A DNA stretch of 64,000 nt from Candidatus Gastranaerophilales bacterium. GTDB taxonomy: Bacteria; Cyanobacteriota; Vampirovibrionia; Gastranaerophilales; Gastranaerophilaceae. The translations under genes were made by a program, and so were the position numbers. The notes beneath the pieces are model-generated. The model did no database searches and was not told where the DNA came from. It saw only the letters and a list, made by a program, of their open reading frames with translations. Position 1 is the stretch's first letter, and every line of letters starts with the position of its first letter. This document shows, piece by piece, positions 10,439 through 19,122 of this stretch. The DNA lies in assembly GCA_944323265.1 (NCBI GenBank), contig CALURX010000002.1, forward strand, positions 1 through 64,000, in the 5' to 3' direction.

Positions 10439-11291
10439 GCATAGATTTATGCACATTGAAAATTAAATACCATAAGACGACTGATGCGGAGTAGCACCGT
10501 TAAACTTTGACAAAGTGAGCCGGGAGCGAAAGCTGTGAACAGCGCAGGAAAACAATGTATAAAAATTTGTGTTTTTATATTTGCCGGAAAATGGAAACAT
10601 TTTTCCGGCATCCATAAGGACATAAATTCCATTGATGTATGAAAAAGGAAAATGGAAGTAAGAAAAGAGGGGACCATTCTTTAACCGGTTTTCTGAGGAT
10701 CGGACCCGTAAATTGCAAGAAAACTGGCGCTTACTCTTCGAGCGATAGAGAAATTAGGTGAGGAAACCATGAGCCAACCGGAGAAATAAATGCAAAAACA
10801 CTACTCCTAAAAAGTGTTTAGGCGCAGTCGCCGGTGAGGGAATATCCCTCACCGTGGCAGGACGGCAATAAAAAGAATTGTTTTGTTGATTGTCACAAAA
10901 TCAACGGCAGGGTGAGGGTAAGCGTTATGACTGCCAGAACAAATACTAACGCAGGTCAGGATAAACTCCAGCCGCACGGACTAACCTCGTAAAAAAATGG
11001 GTATGTTGCGGCACTTAAAATAAAATCCAGCGAGGGGAACAACAGGCATGGTTATATGCAGATTTGCTGCAGGATGGCTGACATCTTTTAAACAGTTGAC
11101 CGTAGGGAAAGGCCTACTGCCTGCCCCATTTTTTAATAAAACAACAACTTGGAAAGACAAGTAAGTCGGCAAACTGACTTAAACGAAAGGCCCAGAGTGT
11201 CCGAGGTGGACACCCTTACGAATGGAGGATTTGGACGGCACCAAGGGATAAAAACAGACATTCTGACAGCCCGGAAAGACGGGTATTTTTA
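10439..11291 (+). ncRNA. Candidate giant structured RNA (~850 nt)
   Basis: This stretch has no plausible gene on either strand but is packed with stems: 10439-10452, 10504-10516, a GAAA-capped stem at 10525-10534, a 10-bp stem 10582-10591/10601-10610, a 10-bp stem 10685-10694/10718-10727, a possible H-type pseudoknot at 10798-10822, a 10-bp stem 10832-10841/10845-10854, 10885-10905, 11057-11071, 11102-11117, 11147-11162, 11197-11213, and 11270-11283 followed by tattttt, a likely terminator. A 10-bp long-range helix (10992-11001 with 11125-11134) closes a multibranch domain. Two hairpins share the loop GAAAGA. Length, phage setting and ornate folding resemble the GOLLD and ROOL classes of giant phage RNAs, but I cannot show membership. 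It would be transcribed from the promoter at 9968 or its own. Confidence 0.7.
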
Positions 11292-11319
11292 ATGCTTATG
11301 TTAATTGGAGGAAAGAAAT

Positions 11320-11742
11320 ATGTCAAATGTTATCGAAATGAATCAATTTAAACCACAAAAACAGCAGATTTATGCTCCTATACAGTGGGTAACAAATTTA
11401 TTTGAGGTAAAAATAAAAGATTTTAGAGAGCGAAAAAAGAGAAAAATTGATGCTTTGTTAAATGCAACTTATGATTTTTATTTAGATTTATATTTAACAG
11501 GTGTTGAACAAGATAAATTAGTTGATATTCACCCTGCCCTTTATAAAAAGAGATATACGATATGCACGCTTGCTTATTATCAAGCATTGCAGGCTTTAAT
11601 TCCAATATTAGAACAAGGTCGTATAAATGAATGTTATAAAAATTTGCAAAAAATGTTGAGGGAAAGAGAAAAGGAAAAACAAAAATCTAAAATTAATTCA
11701 AAAATTATTTTTCCTCGCAGAAAAGTATTTGCGTGTAATTAA
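11320..11742 (+). CDS. Hypothetical early phage protein
   Basis: I do not recognise this protein of 140 residues. It is basic, helical and lysine-rich with a charged C-terminal segment (REREKEKQKSKINSKIIF) that suggests nucleic acid contact. The ATG at 11320 is preferred to an upstream TTG at 11305 because ggagg sits at 11307-11311, inside the longer frame. It is the first gene after the structured RNA and heads the replication operon. Confidence 0.65.
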   Translation: MSNVIEMNQFKPQKQQIYAPIQWVTNLFEVKIKDFRERKKRKIDALLNATYDFYLDLYLTGVEQDKLVDIHPALYKKRYTICTLAYYQALQALIPILEQGRINECYKNLQKMLREREKEKQKSKINSKIIFPRRKVFACN

Positions 11743-11753
11743 GAGGAGATTGT

Positions 11754-12527
11754 ATGAGCGAAGAAATCAAACCGGCTTTTTATGCAATCATACCTGCAGA
11801 TGTCAGATATGATAAAAGTTTAAAACCTAATGCAAAATTGCTTTATGGTGAAATAACCGCACTTTGCAATGAAAGAGGTTATTGTTGGGCCGGGAATGAA
11901 TACTTTGCCAAACTGTATGGAGTTAGTATAAAGACAATATCGGCTTGGGTTTCACAATTAGTCGATAAAAAATATCTTCATAGGAAATTGGTTTATAAAC
12001 CAGGAACAAAAGAGATTGAAGCAAGAATACTGAGGCTCCCAATACCTTATCCCCTATCCTTTGAAAACGGCATACCCTCTCCACAAAATAATGGAGAGGG
12101 GGAAACTCCTCAAAACGGGGATTTTAACAAGGAAAATAAAGAAATACCCCCCACCGCTAAAAAAGGGGGAGGTATCCCGAAAAAGAAGGAAGAGAATATT
12201 ACATTAGAATATATAAATGAAGTATTTAATAATAATGAGGTTTTGAAAAAAAATCAGAATTATATACCCTTAGTATTGGAGTGGCTCAAATATAAAAAAG
12301 AAGAGAAAAACCAATACTATAAGACAACCCGATCCTTGACTGCGTGGATTAAAAAATTGATTAGATTTTCCGGCGGCGATTTAAAAATTGCTGAAGAAAT
12401 TATTGAAAATTCAATGGCAAATTTATGGGACGGAATTTTTGAACTTAAAAATAATAAATCAAAACCTGCAACTATAGATTTTACTCCTCGCAATGTGTCA
12501 CAACAGCAAAAATATGGGGGTTTTTGA
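11754..12527 (+). CDS. Phage replication initiator, winged-helix/DnaD-like
   Basis: The N-terminal 110 residues form a helix-turn-helix domain of the phage replisome-organiser type: PADVRYDKSLKPNAKLLYGE, ITALCNERGYCWAGNEYFA, VSIKTISAWVSQLVDKKYL. A proline- and lysine-rich linker follows, then a C-terminal domain (about 160-240) with SLTAWIKKLIRFSGGD and NSMANLWDGIFEL reminiscent of DnaD-type domains. Such proteins bind the phage origin and recruit the helicase loader. The gene for an AAA+ loader follows with a 1-bp overlap (TGATG), which supports this. The ribosome-binding site is agaggag. Confidence 0.82.
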   Translation: MSEEIKPAFYAIIPADVRYDKSLKPNAKLLYGEITALCNERGYCWAGNEYFAKLYGVSIKTISAWVSQLVDKKYLHRKLVYKPGTKEIEARILRLPIPYPLSFENGIPSPQNNGEGETPQNGDFNKENKEIPPTAKKGGGIPKKKEENITLEYINEVFNNNEVLKKNQNYIPLVLEWLKYKKEEKNQYYKTTRSLTAWIKKLIRFSGGDLKIAEEIIENSMANLWDGIFELKNNKSKPATIDFTPRNVSQQQKYGGF

Positions 12528-13315
12528 TGATACAACAAAGAATAGATGAGCTTGCAAAACTTGGCTCTAAAATAATCGGCCCGAGAATAAGTGAGGGGCA
12601 TTGCGTATTTTGTGGCAATGAAGTTGAAAAGGGTGGTTATTGTTATTGTAAAAAAGCAGAAAAAATCAACACGCAGGTTAGAAAACTAAGAAAACTGATT
12701 AATAAATATGGCTATATTACAGATTTAAAGGAATATACTCATGAACAGATAATAGAAGCCCATTTCCCTAAAAAATTTGCCGGAATGGGCTTTGATGATT
12801 ATATAACTGAGACTGATGAACAAAAATATAACTTACAAATAATAAAAAATTATGCAAAAAATGCCCTTGAACACTATCTACATGCAACTAATCTTATATT
12901 TGTTGGTCATTTTGGAAATGGAAAAACAATGTTAATGAGTGTTGCAGGCGATGAAATTATAAGAAAATTTGGCATACAAGTAAAATATGTCAATATTTAT
13001 GATCTGGCAGAGGAAATAAAAAAGACTTTCAACGATAAAAACAAATCTGCATCTGCAGTTATAGAGGGTTATAAAAAAGCACCGATATTGATACTTGATG
13101 ATATAGACAAGGTTAACCCTTCTCCTTTTATGATTGATTTGATGTATGGATTTTCAAACTATCGGGCCGAAAATCAACTACCAACCTGGATAAATGCAAA
13201 CCATTCACTCGAAGATTTATCAGATAAATTTTACCAGGAAGGTACAATTTCAAGATTTTTTGAAAATAGTATTAAGGCTAAATTTACCGGTATAAATTGG
13301 AGATTGAGAGGCTAA
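12527..13315 (+). CDS. DnaC-like AAA+ helicase loader
   Basis: An N-terminal zinc-binding stretch (CVFCGNEVEKGGYCYC, about residues 27-42) precedes an AAA+ ATPase domain with Walker A GHFGNGKT near residue 127 and Walker B PILILDDIDK near 188, followed by FMIDLMYGFSNYRAENQLPT. This is the DnaC/DnaI organisation; such proteins load the replicative helicase at the origin. The true start is the ATG at 12527, sharing its A with the stop of the initiator gene. Confidence 0.9.
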   Translation: MIQQRIDELAKLGSKIIGPRISEGHCVFCGNEVEKGGYCYCKKAEKINTQVRKLRKLINKYGYITDLKEYTHEQIIEAHFPKKFAGMGFDDYITETDEQKYNLQIIKNYAKNALEHYLHATNLIFVGHFGNGKTMLMSVAGDEIIRKFGIQVKYVNIYDLAEEIKKTFNDKNKSASAVIEGYKKAPILILDDIDKVNPSPFMIDLMYGFSNYRAENQLPTWINANHSLEDLSDKFYQEGTISRFFENSIKAKFTGINWRLRG

Positions 13316-13316
13316 T

Positions 13317-13916
13317 ATGGATGACGGCTATAAACTAAGAAAACGAATAGAACAAGGAAAACAAGCAAAATCGGACGGCGATTTTTTTGAAAGGATGATA
13401 CTAGATGCTTGTTTTCGCTACCAAATGAGGGGAGATGCGTTCATAGAAAAGACTCCGGAACCGCTAAAACCTATTAAAAGATTACCCTCCGGCAGATTTT
13501 CTGCAAAATATGACATGAAGGCACAGCCGGATTTTAAAGGCACATTGAACGGCGGACGTGCTATATGTTTTGAAGCAAAAGCTACTAATAGCGACCGTAT
13601 CGCCTGCAACCGATTACAACCTCAGCAAATTGATGCATTATTGCTACATGAAAAATTGGGGGCGGTTGTTTTTATTCTTGTGATGTTTTTAAAGGAAAAT
13701 CAATGTTTTAGAGTTCCGTTAAAATATTGGCTTAGTGCATCGGATTTATATGGTAGAAATTATTTCAAAATGGAAGAACTAAAAAAGTTTTTAATTCCTA
13801 CTGCCGGCATGAAAATAGATTTTTTAAAGGAACCTCAAAAAACGGGTTATGAACTCAATGAACAATTATTTGAAAATTGTATTCAAGAACAAAAAGTAAA
13901 GGAATTTGAACTATGA
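13317..13916 (+). CDS. RecU-like Holliday junction resolvase
   Basis: The 199-residue protein shows the RecU nuclease pattern: QPDFKGTLNGGRAICFEAKA (the catalytic D, E and K of the PD-(D/E)XK fold), then RIACNRLQPQQIDALLLHEK, LGAVVFILVMF and a conserved RVPLKYW. Phage RecU homologues resolve recombination intermediates during replication. It starts immediately after the helicase loader and overlaps the next gene by 4 bp, so it belongs to the replication operon. Confidence 0.88.
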   Translation: MDDGYKLRKRIEQGKQAKSDGDFFERMILDACFRYQMRGDAFIEKTPEPLKPIKRLPSGRFSAKYDMKAQPDFKGTLNGGRAICFEAKATNSDRIACNRLQPQQIDALLLHEKLGAVVFILVMFLKENQCFRVPLKYWLSASDLYGRNYFKMEELKKFLIPTAGMKIDFLKEPQKTGYELNEQLFENCIQEQKVKEFEL

Positions 13917-14518
13917 CGAACTACAAAACAAAGGCAAAACCAAAAGGTACTGCAGATAAAATACCAGTTTTTTGTGCGTATGATAAAATCGTTAAAATTG
14001 AGGAATTAAAGCCAAATCCGGCGAATCCGAATAAACACCCGGCAACACAAATTAAAAAACTTGCCGAAAATATTGCATCTCTTGGCTGGAGAAATCCAAT
14101 TACTGTATCTACATTGTCTGGGTTTATTGTTAAAGGACACGGTAGATTAATGGCCGCACAATTCTTAAACTGTAAAGAAGTACCGGTTGATTATCAAGAA
14201 TATACAACAAAAGAGGAAGAAACAGCAGATTTGCTTGCTGATAATCGGATTCAAGAATTATCAACTACGGATAAAAAAATACTGCTGCAATGTTTTGAAG
14301 AATTTGATAATGGTTCAATTCCCTTTGATTTAAGCGGTTATTCAAACGATGAATACGGAGAACTTGCATCTGCATTTGATGAATATGAACCGAAAAATAA
14401 AGAAGATAAAGCACAAAGTGGAGATTTGGAAGTAAAACAAAAAGACGTTAATTTCAAATGTTGCGACTATAAAAAATGCTGCCCTTGTTTCGGGCAAGAT
14501 GGATGTGCAAGAACATAA
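13913..14518 (+). CDS. ParB-like nuclease-domain protein with C-terminal Cys cluster
   Basis: Residues about 22-130 form a ParB N-terminal-like domain: IEELKPNPANPNKHPATQI, SLGWRNPITVS, VKGHGRLMAAQFL and VPVDYQEY, with ADLLADNR after it. It is clearly a paralogue of the first 130 residues of the ParB-methyltransferase fusion at 28397. Instead of a methyltransferase, it ends in a short cysteine-rich tail (CCDYKKCCPCF, then GC), a possible zinc site. Such stand-alone ParB domains in phages may bind DNA or CTP; the precise role is unknown. It overlaps the resolvase gene by 4 bp. Confidence 0.85.
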   Translation: MTNYKTKAKPKGTADKIPVFCAYDKIVKIEELKPNPANPNKHPATQIKKLAENIASLGWRNPITVSTLSGFIVKGHGRLMAAQFLNCKEVPVDYQEYTTKEEETADLLADNRIQELSTTDKKILLQCFEEFDNGSIPFDLSGYSNDEYGELASAFDEYEPKNKEDKAQSGDLEVKQKDVNFKCCDYKKCCPCFGQDGCART

Positions 14519-14532
14519 AGATGGAGATTTTG

Positions 14533-15051
14533 ATGTTAATGGCGGAGAGAAACGGAGAGCTTACAAAAACACGATTTGAAGAATACTTATGCAGCATAAA
14601 AAAAATTGTAAGAAAAAAAGAACAACTTGCTGTTATATCTGCAAAATTGAGCGGCCCTCATGCCGCAAAATTAAGCGAAATTCCCAAGAGCAAAAAGCCA
14701 TTATCATCGGATAAAACTCTATTTTTAATTCAAGAAAAAATAGAACTTGAAGCACAAATCAAAAAATTAAATGCAAAAAGGGAAAGAGAATGGAACAAGC
14801 TTAATAAAGCAGTTACACAATTAGAAAATCCTCAAATAGCAAAAAATATTCCCAGGGAACTTGATATTTTATCAATCGAGGCAAGCATATTAAGAATGCG
14901 TTATTTTTGTGCTTTGGAATGGCCGGAAATAAACAGGACTTTTTACGGTTCTGAACCGGATTTTGATATAAAAATTGATGATTATATGAAAAAAATATTT
15001 AGGTATCACGGGTATGCTTTTGTTGACCTTCGTAAGATTGAGAGGTATTGA
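14533..15051 (+). CDS. Hypothetical protein, coiled coil plus sigma-like/DUF1492-like end
   Basis: The central part is a coiled coil rich in lysine and glutamate (IQEKIELEAQIKKLNAKRER). The C-terminal end, RMRYFCALEWPEINRTFYG, then YMKKIFRYHGYAF, resembles the C-terminal helix-turn-helix-like end of DUF1492/ArpU-type late transcription regulators of phages, but weakly. The ATG at 14533 is chosen because ggaga lies just upstream; ATG 14521 and 14539 are in frame too. The gene may help switch on later operons; this is an inference. Confidence 0.6.
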   Translation: MLMAERNGELTKTRFEEYLCSIKKIVRKKEQLAVISAKLSGPHAAKLSEIPKSKKPLSSDKTLFLIQEKIELEAQIKKLNAKREREWNKLNKAVTQLENPQIAKNIPRELDILSIEASILRMRYFCALEWPEINRTFYGSEPDFDIKIDDYMKKIFRYHGYAFVDLRKIERY

Positions 15052-15653
15052 TGGATATAAAACAAATAGTTGACGGTAAAGAATATATTGTATGTTGTCC
15101 GGATAGTTGGTATATAGCAAAACAAATTATATCGGAACACCATGAAGATTATGATATAACATACCAAAAAATCGGAACCGCAGCAAAGATAACCCTACAC
15201 CAGAAAAAGAGAATGGTTGATTTTTATGATAAAGAGCATGTGACATATTTACGCAGTAATTCCCCTCCGAAACTTTTAGGCAATTTATATTGGATCGGAG
15301 ATGCTCTTAATAAGGTATCGTTTAGCATAAATGAAGAAGAAACAGTCTGCTGCAGAAAAGAAAGTCCAGACTGTTTTTTTATATCGCACGATATTTTCAA
15401 GCATTTAAGAGAATCCGATATTGTGGAAATTAAGGCTAATCATTTTCATTCTGAATCCGGTAAAGATATTCCGATGATATTTCGAGCAAATAAAAAATGG
15501 ATTATGGAACGTGGCTATAAGGTACAAAATACAGATTTTGGAGTTTGCTGTGTTATAAATAAGTCTGTTTTTTATAAGTCTCCAAATTTGAAAAAAAATA
15601 CAAATCAAAGGAGGTCAAATAAAAAATGGACGAGAAAAAACAAAAAAGGTTGA
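15051..15653 (+). CDS. Hypothetical phage protein (200 aa)
   Basis: I do not recognise this protein. It is a mixed alpha/beta, lysine-rich sequence with several cysteines (CC pairs near residues 15, 103 and 166) and a very basic tail (NQRRSNKKWTRKNKKG). The ATG at 15051 overlaps the previous stop by one base. The last 28 bp overlap the next gene. No motif suggests a function. Confidence 0.65.
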   Translation: MDIKQIVDGKEYIVCCPDSWYIAKQIISEHHEDYDITYQKIGTAAKITLHQKKRMVDFYDKEHVTYLRSNSPPKLLGNLYWIGDALNKVSFSINEEETVCCRKESPDCFFISHDIFKHLRESDIVEIKANHFHSESGKDIPMIFRANKKWIMERGYKVQNTDFGVCCVINKSVFYKSPNLKKNTNQRRSNKKWTRKNKKG

Positions 15654-16102
15654 TAAACAGAAGTTTAAAACTTCTCAATGGAAAAAATAAACAAAAAATA
15701 CGTTCATTTTTGGACCTTGCAAAAGTTTTAAAAATTTCAAAAAATACACTGCAAAATTATGGGCTGAACAAACACCCGGAAATAGTTGAATTGATTAAAC
15801 AAAACAGGCATGCAAAAGTTCAACGAAAAAAGATAAAAAAACAGTGCAAAAAAGTTTTAAAAAATAGCCCTCAAAATGAGGTCAAAATTTCAAACAAAAA
15901 TGATTTGTTAAGACCCTATGAAGAAATCAAGGCAAAACTCTTTGGATATAAGGCCTGGAAACAAAAAAATTACAACAAAATTCACCCTTCGGCAAAAACT
16001 GTAATTGACCGACAAATTGCATTGTTGGAATGGGTAATGAATGAAAATAAAGAAAATAAGGAAGGTGATGAAAATGGTATTCAAAATAACACAGGAATGT
16101 GA
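15626..16102 (+). CDS. Small basic helix-turn-helix-like phage protein
   Basis: The 158-residue protein is lysine-rich, with a possible helix-turn-helix near the N terminus (FLDLAKVLKISKNTLQNYGL) preceded and followed by basic helices. The strong ribosome-binding site aaaggagg lies 14 bases upstream. It could bind DNA; no family is recognised. Confidence 0.6.
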   Translation: MDEKKQKRLINRSLKLLNGKNKQKIRSFLDLAKVLKISKNTLQNYGLNKHPEIVELIKQNRHAKVQRKKIKKQCKKVLKNSPQNEVKISNKNDLLRPYEEIKAKLFGYKAWKQKNYNKIHPSAKTVIDRQIALLEWVMNENKENKEGDENGIQNNTGM

Positions 16103-16385
16103 AACTAAAAATTTCTATGTTTTCAAAAGGGAAGGCTGTTCACAAACTTATGATGTAGATAAAAAAGCACTGTACCGGGCTTTATGCGAAATGGATTATT
16201 GGCAAAATGGCCCGAGAGGAACAGATTTCACTGCAAAATTGTATGAATTGATGGCAAAAGCAGATGAAAATAATTTCGAAAAATTTTTTAAAGGCTTTCC
16301 GGTTAGAACAACAGCATATATCCTATGGTATAACTCAACACACAAAGAAGAACTCTTTAAAAAATATATGGAAACAAGGAGGTAA
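16074..16385 (+). CDS. Hypothetical phage protein (103 aa)
   Basis: Unrecognised protein with the conserved-looking segments FYVFKREGCSQTYDVDKKAL and WQNGPRGTDFTAKLYELMAK. The start at 16074 is chosen from aaggtg at about 16062; longer in-frame starts lie inside the preceding gene. It overlaps that gene by 29 bp and abuts the next, so it is part of the early operon. Confidence 0.62.
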   Translation: MVFKITQECETKNFYVFKREGCSQTYDVDKKALYRALCEMDYWQNGPRGTDFTAKLYELMAKADENNFEKFFKGFPVRTTAYILWYNSTHKEELFKKYMETRR

Positions 16386-16387
16386 AG

Positions 16388-17224
16388 ATGTTAAATCCGA
16401 TAAAATTAGAAGATTATAACAAAAACGATAATTTAACGGTTGTCAATCCTAATAACGATGAAGAATTGGTAGATAATTTAGATGTTTTTTATGAAAAAGC
16501 AGAAAATGATTTTTTAGATGCATATGATAAAATTCAAACAAAAAATTTACAAAATGCACTAAAAACTATTGATACAATTCTTGATGATGATTGCTATAAA
16601 AAAATTATAGTTTCTGAAAAAGATAGAATAAAGATTGAACCACTGCACGTAATTGATTATATAAAAGATACGATCGCTGATAGCGAATATAATTTTGATG
16701 GCATGCAAGATGAAAGTTTGATAGGACTTGAAGATGTGCAAAAAGCCATTGAAGAGTTTAATTCAAAACAAACAGGTTGGATCAACGGCAATATAATCGG
16801 GGTTCTGAATATTGCCGATGATGTAAAAAGATATTTAATAGCACACGTTATCGGCTTACCCGAATTATATGAATACCTTATAAACGGCAATACTGCAATA
16901 TTTGATAGTGGTACGAAATTACGCTTTGATTTTGATAAAAAAGAATTTGAGCTTGAAATTGTATCAACTACCGGACATATTCTTGATTATACTCCATTTT
17001 TAGAAATTGCAAGAGAGTTTGCACCGAAAATATCTTCAACAAAAGAATGGGTAAATTATTGGTGGCTGATGGAACAGGCTAAAAGAATTTTTACAGAAAA
17101 TAATCAATATAAAGATAAAATTGCCGAATTGAAAGAAAATCTTAAAAATGCAGTAAATCAATACAATGCTGTTGTTGAGCAAAATAAAAGCCTGCAATCA
17201 GAACTTATAAACTTTAAAAGATAG
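16388..17224 (+). CDS. Hypothetical phage protein with C-terminal coiled coil (278 aa)
   Basis: Unrecognised acidic protein. A central domain includes TGWINGNIIGVLNIADDVKR and YLIAHVIGLPELYEYLINGN; the last 50 residues form a coiled coil (YKDKIAELKENLKNAVNQYN). There is no signal peptide. The stop codon lies within the first bases of a small RNA motif (17218-17283) that precedes the next gene group. Confidence 0.65.
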   Translation: MLNPIKLEDYNKNDNLTVVNPNNDEELVDNLDVFYEKAENDFLDAYDKIQTKNLQNALKTIDTILDDDCYKKIIVSEKDRIKIEPLHVIDYIKDTIADSEYNFDGMQDESLIGLEDVQKAIEEFNSKQTGWINGNIIGVLNIADDVKRYLIAHVIGLPELYEYLINGNTAIFDSGTKLRFDFDKKEFELEIVSTTGHILDYTPFLEIAREFAPKISSTKEWVNYWWLMEQAKRIFTENNQYKDKIAELKENLKNAVNQYNAVVEQNKSLQSELINFKR

Positions 17225-17283
17225 TGGCGGAAGCAATATGTAAATTGCTTACAAGTTCGCATTAGTTTGGCGACCGGTGCGAA
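17218..17283 (+). ncRNA. Conserved RNA motif, copy A
   Basis: This 66-nt block is closely matched at 28256-28320. It has a 7-bp hairpin (17231-17237 with 17244-17250) and a 6-bp hairpin (17256-17261 with 17278-17283) whose loop keeps ttagtttggcgacc in both copies; the leader aagatagtggcg is also identical. Stems keep pairing although their sequence and loop lengths differ, which suggests a selected RNA. It ends 17 bp before the ATG at 17301, so it is probably a cis-acting leader element. I do not recognise it as a known class. Confidence 0.65.
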
Positions 17284-17300
17284 TTTTTTATGGAGGGGTG

Positions 17301-17486
17301 ATGATACCGAGAGCGTGGACTATATCCGGCATTGAATGTTGGAAACGTGGTTGTGTTTGCGAAGGCTGCAAATACCACCATTTCTTTGAATCATTAAAAA
17401 ACTGCAAGCAAAAAATTGCCGTAATAAAATGTGTCAAAAAATTTGGTCCTCCTCTAAATTATCCCGAAAAAACAATAATAGAATAG
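17301..17486 (+). CDS. Small cysteine-rich phage protein
   Basis: The 61-residue protein starts MIPRAWTISGIECWKRGCVC and has cysteines arranged C-x5-C-x-C-x2-C, followed by another pair about 18 and 30 residues later; it could bind zinc or an iron-sulfur cluster. The start at 17301 follows ggagggg; the longer frame from 17277 lacks such a site. It lies between the RNA motif and the DUF5131 gene, and the pair are probably co-expressed. Confidence 0.7.
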   Translation: MIPRAWTISGIECWKRGCVCEGCKYHHFFESLKNCKQKIAVIKCVKKFGPPLNYPEKTIIE

Positions 17487-17494
17487 GAGCGCAT

Positions 17495-18313
17495 ATGACA
17501 AAAATTGAATGGACATCAATAACTTGGAATATTATCTCTGGATGTACAAAATATTCTGAAGGTTGCAAAAATTGTTATGCTCAAAGAATGCACAAACGGC
17601 TAACCGGCATGGGGCAAGAAAAATACAAAGAACCTTTTAATAAAATTGTATTTCATAGTAAGGAATTAAGTAGAACACTCAGTAAAAACAGACTTGTTTT
17701 TGTTAATTCAATGTCTGATACATTTCATGAAGAAATACAAGATAGTGATATAAATTGTCTATTAGCCGCATGCGCCATACGTCCTTTAAATCAATTTCAA
17801 ATATTGACAAAAAGGGCATACCGGCTGCCTGATTTTAAATATCCTGATAATGTCTGGTTAGGAGTAACGGTTGAGAATTGTAAAAATAAAGAGCGGATAG
17901 AGTATTTAAAAAAGACAAATGCTAAAATTAAATTTTTATCTTGTGAGCCTTTGCTTGAAGATATTGGAACACTTGATTTAAAAGGTATTAATTGGGTAAT
18001 TGTGGGAGGCGAAACAGGACCAAATGCAAGATTAATGCACCCGGATTGGGTACGTAATATTCAAAGGCAATGTGAGCAGCAAAATATTCCATTTTTCTTT
18101 AAACAATGGGGAGAATGGAGTTGCGCAAAACCAGATAATAACAAAAAGTATAAAACTGCTGTTTATAAAACGACTTCAATCGGTGTATCTTCACTTGAAC
18201 AAAACTTATTATTCTATAAAGTTGGAAAGACAAGAGCAGGTAGCCTGCTAGATGGTAAAGAATATAAAGAATTCCCGGCATGGGAACTTTGGAAAGGTGA
18301 GAAAAATGGCTGA
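17495..18313 (+). CDS. Phage Gp37/Gp68-family protein (DUF5131)
   Basis: The protein begins MTKIEWTSITWNIISGCTKY and continues with SEGCKNCYAQRMHKR, giving the C-x6-C-x2-C cluster typical of DUF5131 (Gp37/Gp68). NSMSDTFHE, FQILTKRAYRL, NVWLGVTVE and VGGETGPNARLMHPDWVRN are the other family signatures. The family looks radical-SAM-like, but its reaction is unknown to me. The ATG at 17495 is chosen over an upstream frame because the family starts here. It overlaps the following methyltransferase by 8 bp. Confidence 0.9.
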   Translation: MTKIEWTSITWNIISGCTKYSEGCKNCYAQRMHKRLTGMGQEKYKEPFNKIVFHSKELSRTLSKNRLVFVNSMSDTFHEEIQDSDINCLLAACAIRPLNQFQILTKRAYRLPDFKYPDNVWLGVTVENCKNKERIEYLKKTNAKIKFLSCEPLLEDIGTLDLKGINWVIVGGETGPNARLMHPDWVRNIQRQCEQQNIPFFFKQWGEWSCAKPDNNKKYKTAVYKTTSIGVSSLEQNLLFYKVGKTRAGSLLDGKEYKEFPAWELWKGEKNG

Positions 18314-19108
18314 TTTTATTAAAGAATTTACACAAAAACTTCAAAATGCGAATTATGGGATGCACCATAGAGATATTTTTTCAGATTTTCTAACCTTATC
18401 GGCCAATGCATTTGCTAATATTATTTATAAAGATGAAGAATTGGAAAAGGAATATTTAGATATTATCTCAAAATATAAAAATCCGAGTATTTTTTCAGAA
18501 TTATTGGCGATGATTGCAAACGAATTTGAAAGGGAGAATTTCCAAGATTTAATGGGGAAAATATATATGCAGGGTAATTTTGGCAATTCAAACGCAGGAC
18601 AGTTTTTCACCCCATTTCATGTAAGTGATATGATGGCTCAAATTACAATATACGAAGATGATTTGAAAAAAAAATCCAAGAACACGGATATATCACTGTA
18701 TGTGATCCCTGCGTAGGGGCAGGAGGAATGATAATTGCTGCGGCTAAGACTATTTATAATCTTGGTTATAATCCGCAACAGACAATGTTTTTCTCTGCAA
18801 CAGATATTGATAAAAGATGTGTTGAAATGACCCTTATTCAAACCTCTTTACTTGGCCTGTGCGGTGAGATTAATTGGGGAGATACAATATCGCTTAAAAC
18901 TTGGAGAACATATAGAACAATGTTTTATTATTCAGATCCGTGGCAAGTTCGATTTTTCGTAAATGATATAAAGGATATTTTTAGAAAAACGGATAGAATA
19001 ATCTCAAAGAATGAAAATTCAAACACGCAAGCGAAACCTAAGAGCGTCAAACAGCCAGAAAAGGTTGATTTAATTGTTGATAATAATGGACAGATAAAAT
19101 TATTTTAA
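18306..19108 (+). pseudogene. N6-adenine DNA methyltransferase, frameshifted at A9 (18306-18716 and 18728-19108)
   Basis: Two reading frames together make one protein of the HsdM-like N6-adenine methyltransferase family. The first half carries FQDLMGKIYMQGNFGNSNAG and QFFTPFHVSDMMA and runs out of frame after a run of nine A residues (18666-18674). In the -1 frame the SAM motif DPCVGAGGMIIAAAKTIYN and ATDIDKRCVEMTLIQTSLLG follow directly. Adding one A, or slipping back one base, restores a single frame. No NPPF/Y motif IV is visible in the second half, as in some short phage relatives. Possible causes are a sequencing error, a phase-variable switch or programmed -1 frameshifting. Confidence 0.8.
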
Positions 19109-19122
19109 TTAAGGATTGATAA

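Noticed and set aside
10447-11172. Open frames of 60-76 codons on the minus strand inside the structured region
   Set aside because: No ribosome-binding sites, no protein-like composition, and the same bases form strong RNA stems.
14476-14532. Longer N terminus for the protein at 14533
   Set aside because: It would overlap the ParB-like gene and has no ribosome-binding site; ggaga precedes the inner start.
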